Below the pieces are notes generated by a model. It saw only the letters and a program-made list of their open reading frames with translations, was not told the DNA's origin and did not search any database. Position numbers and translations under genes: made by a program. Below are positions 9,721-22,301 of a DNA stretch of 64,000 nt, one piece after another. Numbering within the stretch: position 1 is the first letter of the stretch; each line of letters opens with the position of its first letter. The stretch lies in the NCBI RefSeq assembly GCF_000237925.1, contig NC_031495.1, forward strand, positions 23,128,163 through 23,192,162. Reading direction: 5' to 3'. This DNA is from Schistosoma mansoni (lineage: Eukaryota; Platyhelminthes; Trematoda; Strigeidida; Schistosomatidae).

Positions 9721-12189
9721 GATCTCAAGAAGCTTTCAATTGTTTCTATTATTCATGTGTATACCAAATATCTATTCATATATTAAATGCACATCTTGAT
9801 AACAACATTTCTAAATGACAAGTTTTATAATTTTACACATAACTCTACAATCGTGCCATGTAGAATGATTTAAAACTGATTAAAATTATAATGATGATAA
9901 CAATCATCCCATATTTTTACTTCTAAAGGTATATTATTGAACTAAAAATATTCTTTATCATCTCAGGACTTTAGATTTTCTTATTATTTAATAATTCCCT
10001 TAACTGTAGATTTATCTTTTAACGGTATTAAAATACTATGTAGATTGAAATCTACTTGATCTATCAGTAAGAAAAAAAGGAGGAATGGAAATGAAAAATC
10101 AATTAGTCGTTAGTCCTATTCTTCTAGGTTCATTTTCTTAAACTAAAAATTGAACAATAAATAGAGGTCATCAATCATTCAAATTCTATTAGCTTCAAAA
10201 TGGTCTTATATTGATTTAATTTGATAAATCACAATGAATGATTATAATGTATGCAAAGAAACATACACAAAATAATATCTGATATGAAAATATCTATGCT
10301 ACTTAAATAATCATTGTTTATATTTCACTATTTAGCAAAGATCTATAAATATGCACAATAGGATACTGAAAACTTTTATATCAAATTTCATTAACAGAAA
10401 ACAGATAGATGACCATAATTGGTCAGTTAATTAAGAAAAATTTAAGATTATTGTTACTTGTGTGTTGCTATTCACTAAAAATGACTTTATAACATTTGAA
10501 AAGTTAAATGTTTTTCTAAAGTATTAAAATACTTATTACATAAAATGAGCTCTTTTTTTCAGAGCGTTAGAGCTAAATACAACCCTGTCTGTTTGGTCTC
10601 GATAGCTAGTCACTTCAGGTTTTAGGAAAAGAAATTCTCTTTCACGTGCCTTATAAATATCAGACTGGTTTAAAAACGAGATATGGCAAGACAAAGACAT
10701 GATATGAGTATACAAAGTCATTATCTGTGGTTATGAGCCGTATAGGGTCTAGGAACAATAACAACTTACAAAGTAACACTCTACGTAGAATGTACACAAT
10801 CAGCTGAATTGTAGCGAATTCATTGGTAGTTTGTCATTCTCTAAGTTCTAAGAACAATAATATTACATAATTTTCATTTCCCTGTACTGTTCCAATTTTT
10901 TTCACTTTAGTTTTTCACTACTGTTGATTTGTATTTCTGTTTGTTTCCTCTTTCATAGTTTTGATTTGAAGTGTGATAAGTTCATTTGTATGTCTGTTCA
11001 TCTTGAAAATATGTAATGGTTAGGAATAGATAAATATCCTTAGCAGAACCAGACATGATTTTGTTTACATTAAGCATATATTGAACAAGTGAATAAAAGT
11101 TCAATCCGGTTATCAAAAAAATGTTAGCTACAAGTAAATGTTTAAAAGGAGATAGTCATATCAACATTGACATATATATTTTAATACGAAAATATAAGTA
11201 GGTTGTCTTTTAGATATTTTTATATAGTTTACTTAGTTGACACAACGATTTATTTGTTAGTTTCTACGACTAGGTAAAAATGACAGGTGTAAGAAAAATG
11301 ATGAATCGACAGTACTATGAATGAGCTCTGTTCTTTAAACTAGACTTTTCGAAACATAGTGACCCAGTTGGGGTTTGGATTTGGTATTTACATAACGAAT
11401 ACGGTTATGACTGGATGATCGAAGGTGTGAATCGTGACAAATTTGAAATCACCGAACCCTAGTTTGCTGTCGAAGATAAATTTCTAAATTCAAAAATATA
11501 GAGAGAACAAATCATTCAAGTACCGAATAAATTTATGGATTGGAAATAAATTTCTAGATTAATCTTCAAAATAAATTGGTGTCAGTTAGATAGTGTATAA
11601 AACATAAAATTGAAGGATGAGTGTTTCGTCTCACTTCCAAGACTCCTAATCTATTTGCGCGTACGAATTCATTTATGACTAAACATGTTCAAATGCTAAC
11701 TTTGAGATTTTCATTTCTTAGTTTTGATTATTTACTTTTTATCCAACTAACTGTGCTATTTTTTTAAATACATAATGTATCTGGATTCGATCCAAGGATA
11801 TCTGTTCGTTCATTTATTCTGCCTTCTAAAGTCGATTCCATTAAGATCTGGAGTTAAATTTCACAACAAAACGATCAGTTTGGAGGCCCAGGAAAATTTC
11901 ATAGAGTATGTCAACTTAATTGAACCATCAAAACAAACAACAGTCTTCATGTGTCGCAAATGGTATGGGATATTTACACTAAATATTTGGAATTCAGATG
12001 TTTAGATCTTGAATAGCTCACCGTATGACAACAAGTTTTCTTCAGTCTCATGCATTCACTTAATCATATGACCATATTTCGATAGAAATTTACGCCTAAA
12101 ACAAGTGCTATCATCATATGATTTTGAGATGATGGAGAAGATTTGGAGCTCAGGTGGATGATTTTAATGGAGTTCTTATTCTCTTTCGT
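9721..12189. other. Intergenic, nothing recognised
   Basis: AT-rich, with only short random open frames (the longest about 76 codons at 11775-12005, without support). Confidence 0.4.
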
Positions 12190-12292
12190 ACACTTCTACC
12201 CGAAGTTTTTGCTAATAATGTCGTTCAGAAGGACGATGAAAGCTCCACAACTAAACCATCCACCTCGGAGAACAAAACTCCATCAAAAACAA
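12190..12292 (+). mobile_element. Penelope-like element fragment (3' part)
   Basis: Nearly matches 42137-42233 in the Penelope-like copy downstream: shared blocks CACTTCTACCCGAAGTTT, GTCGTTCAGAAGGACGATGA and AGCTCCAC. It has no nuclease or RT part and is a short relic. Confidence 0.7.
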
Positions 12293-14279
12293 GTGCTATC
12301 CAAAATCATTAAGAAATGAACTGCTTTTGCACCAACTACCTGTAAGTTACACAATGCCAAAAAGCAATTATATCCTGTTTTAATTTTAATTTATAAGTAT
12401 GCAATAAAAACTATTTTCCTATAAGAAATGATAAAGCTAATGAGAACATACCTACTATGTTTTTTCAGAGTATACATTTATCTAGTATAATAATAATAAT
12501 GATGTTATTCATTGTATCGCTCTTGTAAAATGGAACAGATAAATTGAGCGCTACAATTACACAAATACCTGAATGTTTACCCGGTAAAAAAGTACTGTAA
12601 AACTACAGCTGGAAGTATAAATTTTTTAAACTGTCGTGTTTTTTTGTTGAGCAATAAAAAGAATATACATCAGTACTAATGCAAAGTTACTAACGTAAAA
12701 GTAAAATGTAAGAGATAAAACACTGATATATATACATATACATATATTTATATTCCAGATAGTACATGTGATTTATGTTAACAGATAGAGTGACGTACAG
12801 ACTGGTAGACAAGCAACCATATTATGTATCTGTGCTGTTTTGTTTTCATATCTCCAATCTGTTTCTAAGAATTGCGTAACAACTTGTTTTTGTCTATGAA
12901 AACTATATTGATTAAATGAAAATTATTTTTTTCTGTTTAACAGCATTACCAAAGTTTAAAAAAAGTGATACCTGACTGATTTTATAAAAGTTTACTTGAT
13001 ATACAAAGCACAAAACAAAATGCTATGAATAGTACATTAACACTTAATTCTCTCAGCTATAGCTGATTACAGCAACATCAATTCAGACTTGAACAACGAT
13101 TACTTCATATTTTTTCTTTTGGTCTCATTGTGTGTGATGAAAAGATTAAACTGTTGACACAGATGTAAATTTATTCCTAAGAGTTTAAGAAACGAATGAT
13201 AAAACACAAGCGTTCTGCTTATGATGAGACCGTATACTGCATAACTAGTGCACCCTGATGAAATGGCTTTGGCGCAAAATTTTAAAGTCGGAATATGAGA
13301 CGCAAATCTTCGAAAATATGCGGGGATGAAAAGCTTCAACACCAATTTCTACAGTTAAAAAGGTGTGTACTGCTTGAAGTGATCACTTTTATAAACAGAT
13401 CAAATAAGTACAAAATTTCAAACATATAATCGTGATGTACAGAAAAGTCGTTTCAGAAATTTGCACACAATATCAGTGTTGAAAAAATAGACGTTGCGTT
13501 TCAGTATAGGATACCCATCATGTGATAAAAGTTTTCTTCACTGATTAATTTGACATGTGTGATTCACGTTGCAGTGTGAAGTTTTTCGAGTAGCTAATAT
13601 AATCAAACCACATGGTTAGCTTATTAAAGTACTAAGCGTTGAATAGCAGTAACCACCATTCCCCCTTTAATATTATTCTGAAGTTTATAAAGATATTCGA
13701 ATAGTTAACTCACAACTCAATTACTCTGTTCATGAATGGAAACTAATTGTATTTTACTGTTCAAGTAGATGTTTAGTTAATGACTCCACCTATTTAATAC
13801 TAGAAGATATTTTTGATCTTGAAAAGCACATAGCTTTCATAAGATCATGAAGTTTATATCATTCAAGTGATATCTATGGTGTACATTTCTACACTGAATT
13901 ATTTGTTCACGAGAAATCGTAATCATTAAATGGGTGAATGATGCTTGCTTTCAAGCTGATTCAGTCGTGTTGTAAATATTATTCAACAAATATCTTATTT
14001 GTGATACCAACCTTATTACTAACAATTTACCATTAAATTATAAGTTTTTAATAAAAGTGATAATTAAAATTTCTTAATGGTAAGACGAAACAGAAAATCT
14101 TAGGAAGTGGGAGTTAAGAAATCTTCTGTTCCCAATAGTTATTAAAAATTATAAATTTTTGAGGAGTAGGCATGTTGACCCATTGCCAAATCAGGCGTTA
14201 ACATAGTTTTATTTTTAATTGCGGTATGCTTAATCCTATACCTTTTCGCGTATCAATTGCAACTGGGAGCGTAAGTGAA
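12293..14279. other. Intergenic, nothing recognised
   Basis: AT-rich, with no supported coding or repeat feature. Confidence 0.4.
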
Positions 14280-14372
14280 CAGATCGTTACTAAGTTACTT
14301 ACTCATTAAAGTGCACTTGCTACCCCTCGTGTAGAGCAGACCGCCGACCAGGATTATTCGACCTATCCAGTA
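14280..14372 (-). mobile_element. LINE 3' end fragment (RTE-type), minus strand
   Basis: On the minus strand it reads CTCTACACGAGGGGTAGCAAG followed by TAAGTAAC. This resembles the 3' end of the LINE at 25093 and 29075 (CGAGGGGTAACAGG, then TAAGTAAG repeats). Only the last hundred bases or so are present. Confidence 0.55.
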
Positions 14373-14374
14373 GT

Positions 14375-14465
14375 AAAATAACAATAAGCTGACCGCGAGA
14401 CCTGAAGGTCCAAGGTTCAAACCCTAACGAGGTTTTGGATGAGGCAGTTTTGCAGTTCACTGTAT
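14375..14465 (+). repeat. tRNA-like segment, possible SINE head
   Basis: A B-box-like GGTTCAAACCC at about 14414-14424 follows CTGACCGCGAGACC. A clear A box is missing and no cloverleaf can be drawn, so this is more likely a degraded tRNA-derived repeat than a tRNA gene. Confidence 0.3.
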
Positions 14466-16633
14466 TTTTTTTCAATGACTCACCAGCTGAATCCAGTTCG
14501 TAACGGAAGGTTAAAAATAATGTGACTCTGGAAGAAACCTTGAAGCACTAAAATAAAGACATGATTACTTTAACATAGATAAAATGATCGCTGAATTTGT
14601 TCAGTTTGGTAATTGTGCAACTTTATCAATTTCTTCGATAAATTCCATAATAAAAATACAATTGCCTAAAATTATTTGAAGGCAATGTTAGACACTCGTT
14701 TAGTTATTTAATCTTTATGTGAAAGCTATAACGTTTGACGATGTTCAGATAAGGATTGTGGTAGTTACCCATGACTGTATGTTGATTATACCACAAAAAT
14801 TGGTTGATATCAGAAAAACATGGATCAGTGAATTCCAAAATATATTTCATTATAATACCAAAACGTTATGTGTTTTTTTCTCGATTCCTTTTGTAGGTAC
14901 ATAGTGTTGAGTAGTTTCGGTGTTAAACAAAGTAGTTGTTCAGTCCTTCTTGATTGTAGTTAATTTTTCTGATAATATTTGTTCCTAAAAGAAGCTTTAT
15001 TGGAATTAGAATTTCTAACAAACAACCCATAATTCTGAAGCCTGTATATAAAAACTTATAAACGCAGTTTGACCCAACTCAGTAACAAACACAAATCCAT
15101 GTGCTCAACTTTGAGATACCCTTAAGTCTGAAAGCTGGTGGTAATATATGGTTTATTTAGTCTAAGTAAGTGTCAAGGTTTGAACTTAATCACATAATAA
15201 TTGAAAGTAAAGTTCTTCAATCACTTATCTATTGTTTTTTAGGAAGAATAGCAATCTAATGGTTGAATGTGTTTACGAATTCGACAGTTTGATCAGTAAA
15301 CATTTCAATTTATTCAGTGAGAATTCATATACTTTATTGAGATGATTTGGTAATGTTAAAAGTAAAGATAAGTATATATCAAATATAATCTCGAGTTAAG
15401 ACAAACAAATTGCAGAGCTTTTCCAATATAATCAACTATCTAAAAGTTTCACAAGTAGATGAAAAACGTTCGATAAATATCAGCTAGTAAGAAGTGAGAC
15501 AAATGGTTTTTCATCATTTTTGTTAGAAAATAAAAGTGCATAAACATCGACTGTGATCGTGATTAATGGTTTAACATTCAGTGACTAATTAAAACAAGGT
15601 TTAGAAAGAATCAAAATTACTTACATAGATGCAAAAAGAAGTGACTGTAAGACAAACTATTAGGATTAAAACTAAGTGAAGGTAAATGTAGATGACACTG
15701 GGAAGATATTTGATTGAAAAATTGAATATATAAAAATCTAGGGCAAAGGAAAACTAAATAATCTCAAAGAATTTAAAGGAGACTGAATATCATGTTAATC
15801 ACTAATCGATAGACTTATCTATAAACAACTGACCTAACAGCCAATAAAAAGATTATAAGCAGCCACAAGGCATTCAATCAAATGAATAAAATATCCAATC
15901 ATAATATACTAACAATCTATGATAACTCAACTCTTGGAAATAATAAAAGATTTGGGAAAGATACTATTGATCTATATTTGAATCTCTCGCAGTTGACATG
16001 TTGATTTAACACGAAGGCTCCAGCTTGGCTTTATGACATATCCGTTCAATGTATCAGACTTTAATCGATAGTATACAATTGATGATATGTATTTACTTTC
16101 TCTGACAGAAAAGGTGATTCAAGTGATACGTTCGAAAACTGAAGCATTTCATTTAGAACAAAAAAGAAATGTTCTTAAGTCTTTGGTTGATGTATAGCAT
16201 TGAAGATGTTTAATGATGATATTCATTACTGAAAACCAGGAAGCATTTAACAAATGTTTTGATCATATTTGGAGGGAGCAAGCGTAGTCGGTTATAGATA
16301 TTAGTTGTAGAATTTTGGTATTGTGACATTCGTACTTTGCGTCTATTCAGTAAATTATTGATTAATTAGTTTTGTATGGTACTCAGCTAACGTAATAAGA
16401 GCTAACTACTAGCCAGTTTATATAAAACGCATGAAAACCAAAGTATTTAGATATATACTTTTGATATATTTTTAGCATCTCATGAATTCTCATCAAGTAC
16501 CTTTGCGTTTCGGTTTGTATCAAGTCGAATTGGTTTTTTTCAATCGTAAAAGTTGCCGCCTAGAGATGTTAGGTTTCGGCCATGTTAGAAATGAAGTACT
16601 TACTAAATATTAGCTATAAATGGTTACCTCACT
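14466..16633. other. Intergenic, nothing recognised
   Basis: AT-rich, with no supported feature. Confidence 0.4.
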
Positions 16634-17017
16634 GGCCGCCTGCTTGAACATCTGAGCTATCTGTTCCTGCCATCTGCATATTTCAAAAAGTTATCTGTTT
16701 TTATTTGTTTTAACAAATTATGTCTATTAATAGCATAACCTATTCACGTGCATTTATGAAAGGTTTAAGACTTTTTGCTGTACAGATTACAAAAAAGCCC
16801 AGTCAGCGATATCGTGGTTGCTGGCAATATGTGACGGAAAGAATGTACATTATTCAGATGTCGATTTCTGAACTACTAACTTCTAACTAACGACTACTTA
16901 ATATTTATTGTCAGGATTGACCAAGAAGTAAGAAACAGAAACTTGTTGAAATAATTTGTGTTGAGACTTCTATGGTGTACCAAAAATATAATATTGAATA
17001 AAGCCACTAATAATAAT
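16634..17017 (+). repeat. Family D dispersed repeat, copy 2
   Basis: Diverged partner of 8982-9367, starting near GGCCGCCTGCTTGAA and ending at AATAAAGCCACTAATAATAAT. The two copies differ by many substitutions, so the insertions are old. Confidence 0.7.
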
Positions 17018-17699
17018 CATGAATTGAGTAATGAAATAAATCTATGATGAGGACAATTGTCTTATCAAATCTCTATAAATTAACCAAACAAACTATTTTT
17101 GAGTACTTTTGGTAGTAATCCTACCTAAATTCTTTGCAAATGATTAACTCTCAAATGTTTTCTAAAGTTAGTAGCTTTGATATCATACAATGAAATGTTC
17201 AATATTACTAAAGAAGGTTATCATAATACTCGTTTAATCAAGTATATTTAGCACTTTGACTGATGTTTTCAAAATCACTCTTACCATAAATAACAATATC
17301 AGAAGTTAATAGATCCACAAAAACAAACTGGGTGCAATGAACAATTTTTTTAATTTTTTTTACAAAAACAGAAAACAATTTTGACGATTTCTTTTGATAT
17401 TTCAACTTGATTCATGTTTACAGAATTTAAAAATAACCAATTTATCGGTTACTTTGGACATGATAAATGATTTGCTTGATTTCTGGATTATCAAGCATGT
17501 ATAGTTAAAGAAAAGGTTGATTGTTCATAATTAATTTACCGTACCAATTAATATTTCAAAATATAAATGATTAATATTGTTAGAAAGAGTTAAAAGAGAA
17601 AAGCAAAAGCATAGGTTAAAATTTATCATAATTAAGATAAATTCACTTAGTATTGTTTGTTTGAATCTTCCCATGAATGTTTAGGAGTGCAACTGGTCA
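17018..17699. other. Intergenic, nothing recognised
   Basis: AT-rich. The last bases (from about 17655) begin to resemble the 5' flank of family A. Confidence 0.4.
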
Positions 17700-17805
17700 G
17701 TCTCTAAGTGAATTTAAAATTCACCCCATTGCACACAAAAGTGGCTATCAGGACTCAGTAGCTGAGTGGATAACGTGATGGTGTTTGAAGCGAAAGGTAC
17801 TGGGT
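17700..17805 (+). mobile_element. Smalpha-like SINE head (family A), cut by assembly gap
   Basis: CACCCCATTGCACAC, then GGACTCAGTAGC and an intact A box (TAGCTGAGTGGATAACGTG, 17759-17777). The sequence reaches the start of the B box (ACTGGGT) and then runs into N at 17806. The ribozyme part would lie in the gap. Confidence 0.8.
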
Positions 17806-18005
17806 NNNNNNNNNNNNNNNNNNNNNNNNNNNNNNNNNNNNNNNNNNNNNNNNNNNNNNNNNNNNNNNNNNNNNNNNNNNNNNNNNNNNNNNNNNNNNNN
17901 NNNNNNNNNNNNNNNNNNNNNNNNNNNNNNNNNNNNNNNNNNNNNNNNNNNNNNNNNNNNNNNNNNNNNNNNNNNNNNNNNNNNNNNNNNNNNNNNNNNN
18001 NNNNN
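17806..18005. other. Assembly gap (200 N)
   Basis: A round-length N run lying between a family A head and a family B unit, so it falls in repeats. Open frames crossing it are meaningless. Confidence 0.99.
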
Positions 18006-18462
18006 AAACAGCCGTCCAGTTGTTTATATGTCAATGCCGTCCAGTGCTTCCGGGTTTTCCATGATGGTCTAGCTTCAATTGACTCATGATCTCAACTATA
18101 TAAAATTACTATAATCTCCACAAAACCTTCTTCTGATAATGATCATATGCTCACTGGTGACTGGCTTCATGAGGTATTTCCTAGAGTTCTAGTGAGAAGC
18201 AGTGACCGGTGGAGTTCAACCAGATCTATTGTGAGATATCAACTCACTGAAGACAATGGTGGATATGTCGCTCAATTTCGTGGATTTGTTAGGGTTAGAC
18301 ATTAACACCGTTGGATGCCTGCTCAGTGGTCTAGTGTTTTAGTGCTCCCTCACGAGACTGATAGGTCCTGGGTTGGAATCTCGCGAGGCGGGATGGTGGA
18401 TGCGCAGTGATGAGGAGTCCCACAATAGGACGAAACAGCCGTCCAGTTGTTTATATGTCAAT
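18006..18462 (+). mobile_element. Family B hammerhead SINE, full unit in dimer-like arrangement
   Basis: A complete plus-strand unit. It begins just after the predicted ribozyme cleavage point (CAGTGCTTCC) and passes through the tail (TCAATTGACTCATGATCTC) and body. A-box-like TGGTCTAGTGTTTTAG and B-box-like GGTTGGAATCTCG follow, and the unit ends in the next hammerhead. A 30-base exact direct repeat (18006-18035 and 18433-18462) brackets it with a 427-base period. This fits either a tandem dimer or a target duplication made when one copy landed in another. Confidence 0.8.
18398..18452 (+). ncRNA. Hammerhead ribozyme remnant (family B)
   Basis: GAAAC, the GTC triplet and stem II GTCC/GGAC are intact. 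The first core block reads ATGAGGA, so the invariant C of CUGANGA is changed, and stem III (ACAGCCGT) has lost its palindrome. Probably inactive. Confidence 0.65.
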
Positions 18463-20296
18463 AGAACTGCCTAATACGTCTAATTAAACATCTGTCCTTC
18501 AATTTTTTTGTCAGACACCATCTCGTTTAAAACTGAAAGAATTCTTTTCTCTATCATAAAAAGGGAGATATTATTCAAATTTTATAGTGAACTTATCGTC
18601 ACTATTGTAAGTGAATAATGAGTAGACCATCTGGATATTAGGTAGTTGGTGTCAGTCATATATACTCGTTGAACCTAAGTTTCATGTTAGTTGATAATCT
18701 ATGATCTTGTTAGGTAATTGTAGTACTAACGATCTTGGAAAAGCTATGCTTAAATGAACACAGACATATATTAAGTGAATATAAGTAGTAATATTTTAAA
18801 TAATAGAATTTTCTTGGAATTCTCTTAGTTTGTCGTTACATTAACGAAATTTAGACCATCTAGACTACATTCTTTACTACTTAGTATGTCAAATAAAGTT
18901 TGTAAACATTAATTTCACTTACTGCTAACAAATTTCCGTATAGATGAAATCAATTCTGAAGCAGTGTACTTGGAAAACAAAAAAAAAGACTCATAAACAA
19001 TTTCACAATACCCTTCAATGTATTTTAATTATTCTGCAATTTTTTATGATATTCAAGAAACCTAATTATTTCGAGAGAGTATTTGGGAGTAATAAGAGAG
19101 CTTCTCCATGAGAAACTGACTTTTATTTTTAATTCTTACCGGACAGAATCCGGTTAAGTACAAACTTTTCTGTAGTCAGCAATTTCCTGAACCGTATTTT
19201 AGTGATAAATAAACAATCAGTAGCCAATTTCCGGTTGCGAAACAGCAACTGAATATTATTATGCATTCTGATATTCCAGAATCGAAGCAAGATTGATTGA
19301 TTTGTAAATGTATAAAAAAGCATCAAACCATTGTAGTAGTTCATGAATTACAGTCCCGAAGTCTAGCTCTTCGTCACTTGTTTACAAAATGTATCGTTCT
19401 TATTAATTGTAAGTTAATTCACTCAGTGGTTTATCAAATGTAATCTACAAAATCCCTAGATTAAAATGCATTATTGATAAGTAAACTAAGTGATTACTTA
19501 ATGAAACTTTTACCACAGTATGTTGGATAATAAAAGATGGCGGAAGTATTAAAACTTTGTCACTTTATTCTGATATTTTTGACTATACAGTACTTAAAAA
19601 AATCTTACATTCACTTTATTCATGACAAACTAAACAAAAAACTGTGTAGATCAGCAAAAGCTTACATAAAAAAAAAGAACTATTTTGTCTATTAAAATCA
19701 TTTGTTTATTTGAGATAAAGCTGAAAAAAAATTAGCTTGATTATTGATTTGAAACACATTTTTGAAGGTCAATGCGATTTGATTGGTTCATTCTCATTTT
19801 TTTCTATAGACAACCTATAAGCCTATATAAAACTATACTCTTAATCATAAATATGCACACATGAATACAGGAGAGTAATATAACCTAAAAATATAAAAAT
19901 AAATTAGCATTGCAAATTGGCACAAATAGACAAAATGGAATCAAAAAATGAATTGAATCTCTAGCGGGTTTTTTCTCTTCATAAAACTGACTTAATTTGC
20001 ATTCTATGGAACAGTTCTTTATTTATTTTATTCAAAATAACTTCTTTAAGGGGTTAGATTCTAATTTATCAAAATAGATCTGCTACCATTCTGTTTATTC
20101 AATCCATAATTTATACAAAAAAGTATTATTATAAAAAGAAACAAAAAAAAGTCAAACCACTATTAACTATGGACTGTTGTAAAATCTCTATGATATATTT
20201 TTGGAAAACTATGACTAGATCCTGCTATAACATCAATAATATGATCACCTAGGTGATAACAAAATAGAGCTAATGTGACTAATTACGGTCCTTCTC

Positions 20297-20299
<3 letters not shown>
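18463..20299. other. Intergenic, nothing recognised
   Basis: AT-rich, with no supported gene. Confidence 0.4.

Positions 20300-20327
<28 letters not shown>
20300..20327. repeat. (TA)n microsatellite
   Basis: About 14 TA units. Confidence 0.95.
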
Positions 20328-20409
20328 GGTACACAGAAAAAGAATTACCGGTTTATCCATGTAATGTATAAGTAACTAACGAAATAAGACCCAATTATTT
20401 TTGATAATA

Positions 20410-20690
20410 TGGTGTCACTTTATGAGCAAAGATGGATAGTGGCAAGCAGTGGAATCCAGGACGCGCGTTTCGTCCTATTTGAGAATTGTCAGCCAGATGT
20501 ATCTGCATCTCAAAGTTGATGTTCACTCTGGGACTCGAACCCAGTACCTCTCGCTTCAAACTCCATCGCATCGCGTTATCCACTCAGCTACTGAGTCCTG
20601 ATAGCCACTTTTGTGTGCAATGGGGTGAACTATAACTTTGGTTGGTATTTTTTGTTTGAATCTTCTCACTGATGTTTAGGACTGCTGCAG
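20410..20690 (-). mobile_element. Smalpha-like tRNA-derived SINE (family A), minus strand
   Basis: On the minus strand it has the flank (AGTCCTAAACATCAGTG), CACCCCATTGCACACAAAAG, an A box (TAGCTGAGTGGATAACGCG) and a B box (GGGTTCGAGTCC). A hammerhead and the tail CCACTATCCATCTTTGCTC follow. This is the most complete family A copy in the window outside its ribozyme core. Confidence 0.9.
20451..20505 (-). ncRNA. Hammerhead ribozyme remnant (family A)
   Basis: GAAAC, stem III ACGCGCGT, GTC and the CTGGATTCC arm are intact. The first core block reads CTGACAA, changing the invariant G of CUGANGA, and its stem II strand no longer pairs well with GGAC. Probably inactive. Confidence 0.75.
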
Positions 20691-20696
20691 TCCTAA
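20676..20696. repeat. Perfect 9-base palindrome at a head-to-head SINE junction
   Basis: TTAGGACTG, a 3-base loop, then CAGTCCTAA. It is where the minus-strand family A copy meets a plus-strand start of the same family (AAACAATACTAAGTGAATTT follows). Confidence 0.8.
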
Positions 20697-20719
20697 CAAA
20701 CAATACTAAGTGAATTTAT

Positions 20720-22080
20720 AGTATCATTTTGTTCAGATGTGATTTTACTCCAATGCCAATTTTAATAATTGAGACACAAATAAAATTGAATAAAAATCAC
20801 GGTTTAACCGGAAAGAAGTAATGTACAGAAAGATTTCATTTTTTATCAGGTTGACAATATCAAGAAAATTAAATGTAGAATAGATGACTAATTATGATAT
20901 AAATATAACAAGTTTACTTTCAAAAAGATGTCATATAATTTAAAGGTGAATTAAATTACATGACGTTACATAATTTGTATTTTATTTCGATCTAACAATA
21001 ACAAAGGGACTAATCCGTATTTTTAGTTTTGTTTGTTAACATGTTAGACAATTGGATCAAGATTAATTAATGAATAATGTAGGAACTTCCGATAGTGGTT
21101 AACCTTTAGTCCTAAATTCCTAGACAGTAAGCATAAGTTAGACTGGATTGAGTTCAGTACATTCAGTGACCTTACTAAACAACTTCGCCACCATTCTAGT
21201 ATAAAAATGATAACGGTCTTTCTTCCAGCTTATATAATTTCAGAGATCGTAGATATTCTTTATAAATTCAATACATCGATTGCGAAGCTACCAACTATTG
21301 ACTACACCAGTAACATTTAGTTAATTTGTTCCTAAAGACCATTATGAAAAATATTTTTTCTACGGATGACTGTCATTCATGGAATCCCTCACGCCATCGG
21401 CCCTGCCAAGAATTTCGAAAGTCAAGGTTCATGGTAAAACAATCAGTAAGTGCCGTCGTAGATTTTTAGTTAGAACGAAACATATGCTCCATTTGAACTG
21501 ATTTAAAAGTGACCTCCACCTAGTATTTAGTTCGTGATGAAATTTACTCTTAACTGGCACTTTAACGTTTTGATATGAACTTAAAAATAATTAGAGCGTT
21601 TATTAAAAACTAAATGCAACCTCCAGCGTTGCCCAAAATTCCGTAGAGCAGTGTAGTACGCTATTTTCACATTCTCTTTTGAAGTGCTTAGATCATTGAG
21701 ACAAAAAACCTGACAAATCTAACTGACCAACTAACTGTCATTGTTTTACTAAAACAAAAACAAAATACCCTCAAGGATATATTGGATCACTAAGTGGAGC
21801 AAATCAAACCATAAGACAATAAGAACCACTTCAAAAAGTTTGCAAAAATAACTTTACTTGAATGTTCTAATGTCTATATCCTACACCAAACAGATTCTAT
21901 TGTATTTGAATTATAACGCACCTGAAATCTTCGAATTACGTACTAGTTTTTATCGACTAATTTTCTTAATGTATTTCAATGGTCGACATATGTTTTTATC
22001 TAATTATTCTCTTTTTTAGATTCTTTAATGGCTTACTAGGTTCTGGAGATAAATGGGCTACCACGATCAAAATAAAATAT
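20720..22080. other. Intergenic, nothing recognised
   Basis: AT-rich up to the gap. A short frame starting at 21979 is broken by the N run. Confidence 0.4.
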
Positions 22081-22301
22081 NNNNNNNNNNNNNNNNNNNN
22101 NNNNNNNNNNNNNNNNNNNNNNNNNNNNNNNNNNNNNNNNNNNNNNNNNNNNNNNNNNNNNNNNNNNNNNNNNNNNNNNNNNNNNNNNNNNNNNNNNNNN
22201 NNNNNNNNNNNNNNNNNNNNNNNNNNNNNNNNNNNNNNNNNNNNNNNNNNNNNNNNNNNNNNNNNNNNNNNNNNNNNNNNNNNNNNNNNNNNNNNNNNNN
22301 N
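22081..22301. other. Assembly gap (221 N)
   Basis: N run. Confidence 0.99.

Noticed and set aside
14375-14465. tRNA gene from a B-box-like motif
   Set aside because: No matching A box or acceptor stem; kept only as a low-confidence repeat.
17714-18089. Overlapping frames of about 100 codons
   Set aside because: They consist mainly of N bases in the gap 17806-18005; the same applies to frames over 22081-22301 and 27336-27535.
20395-20583. 62-codon minus-strand frame
   Set aside because: Same SINE read-through, explained by the family A copy.
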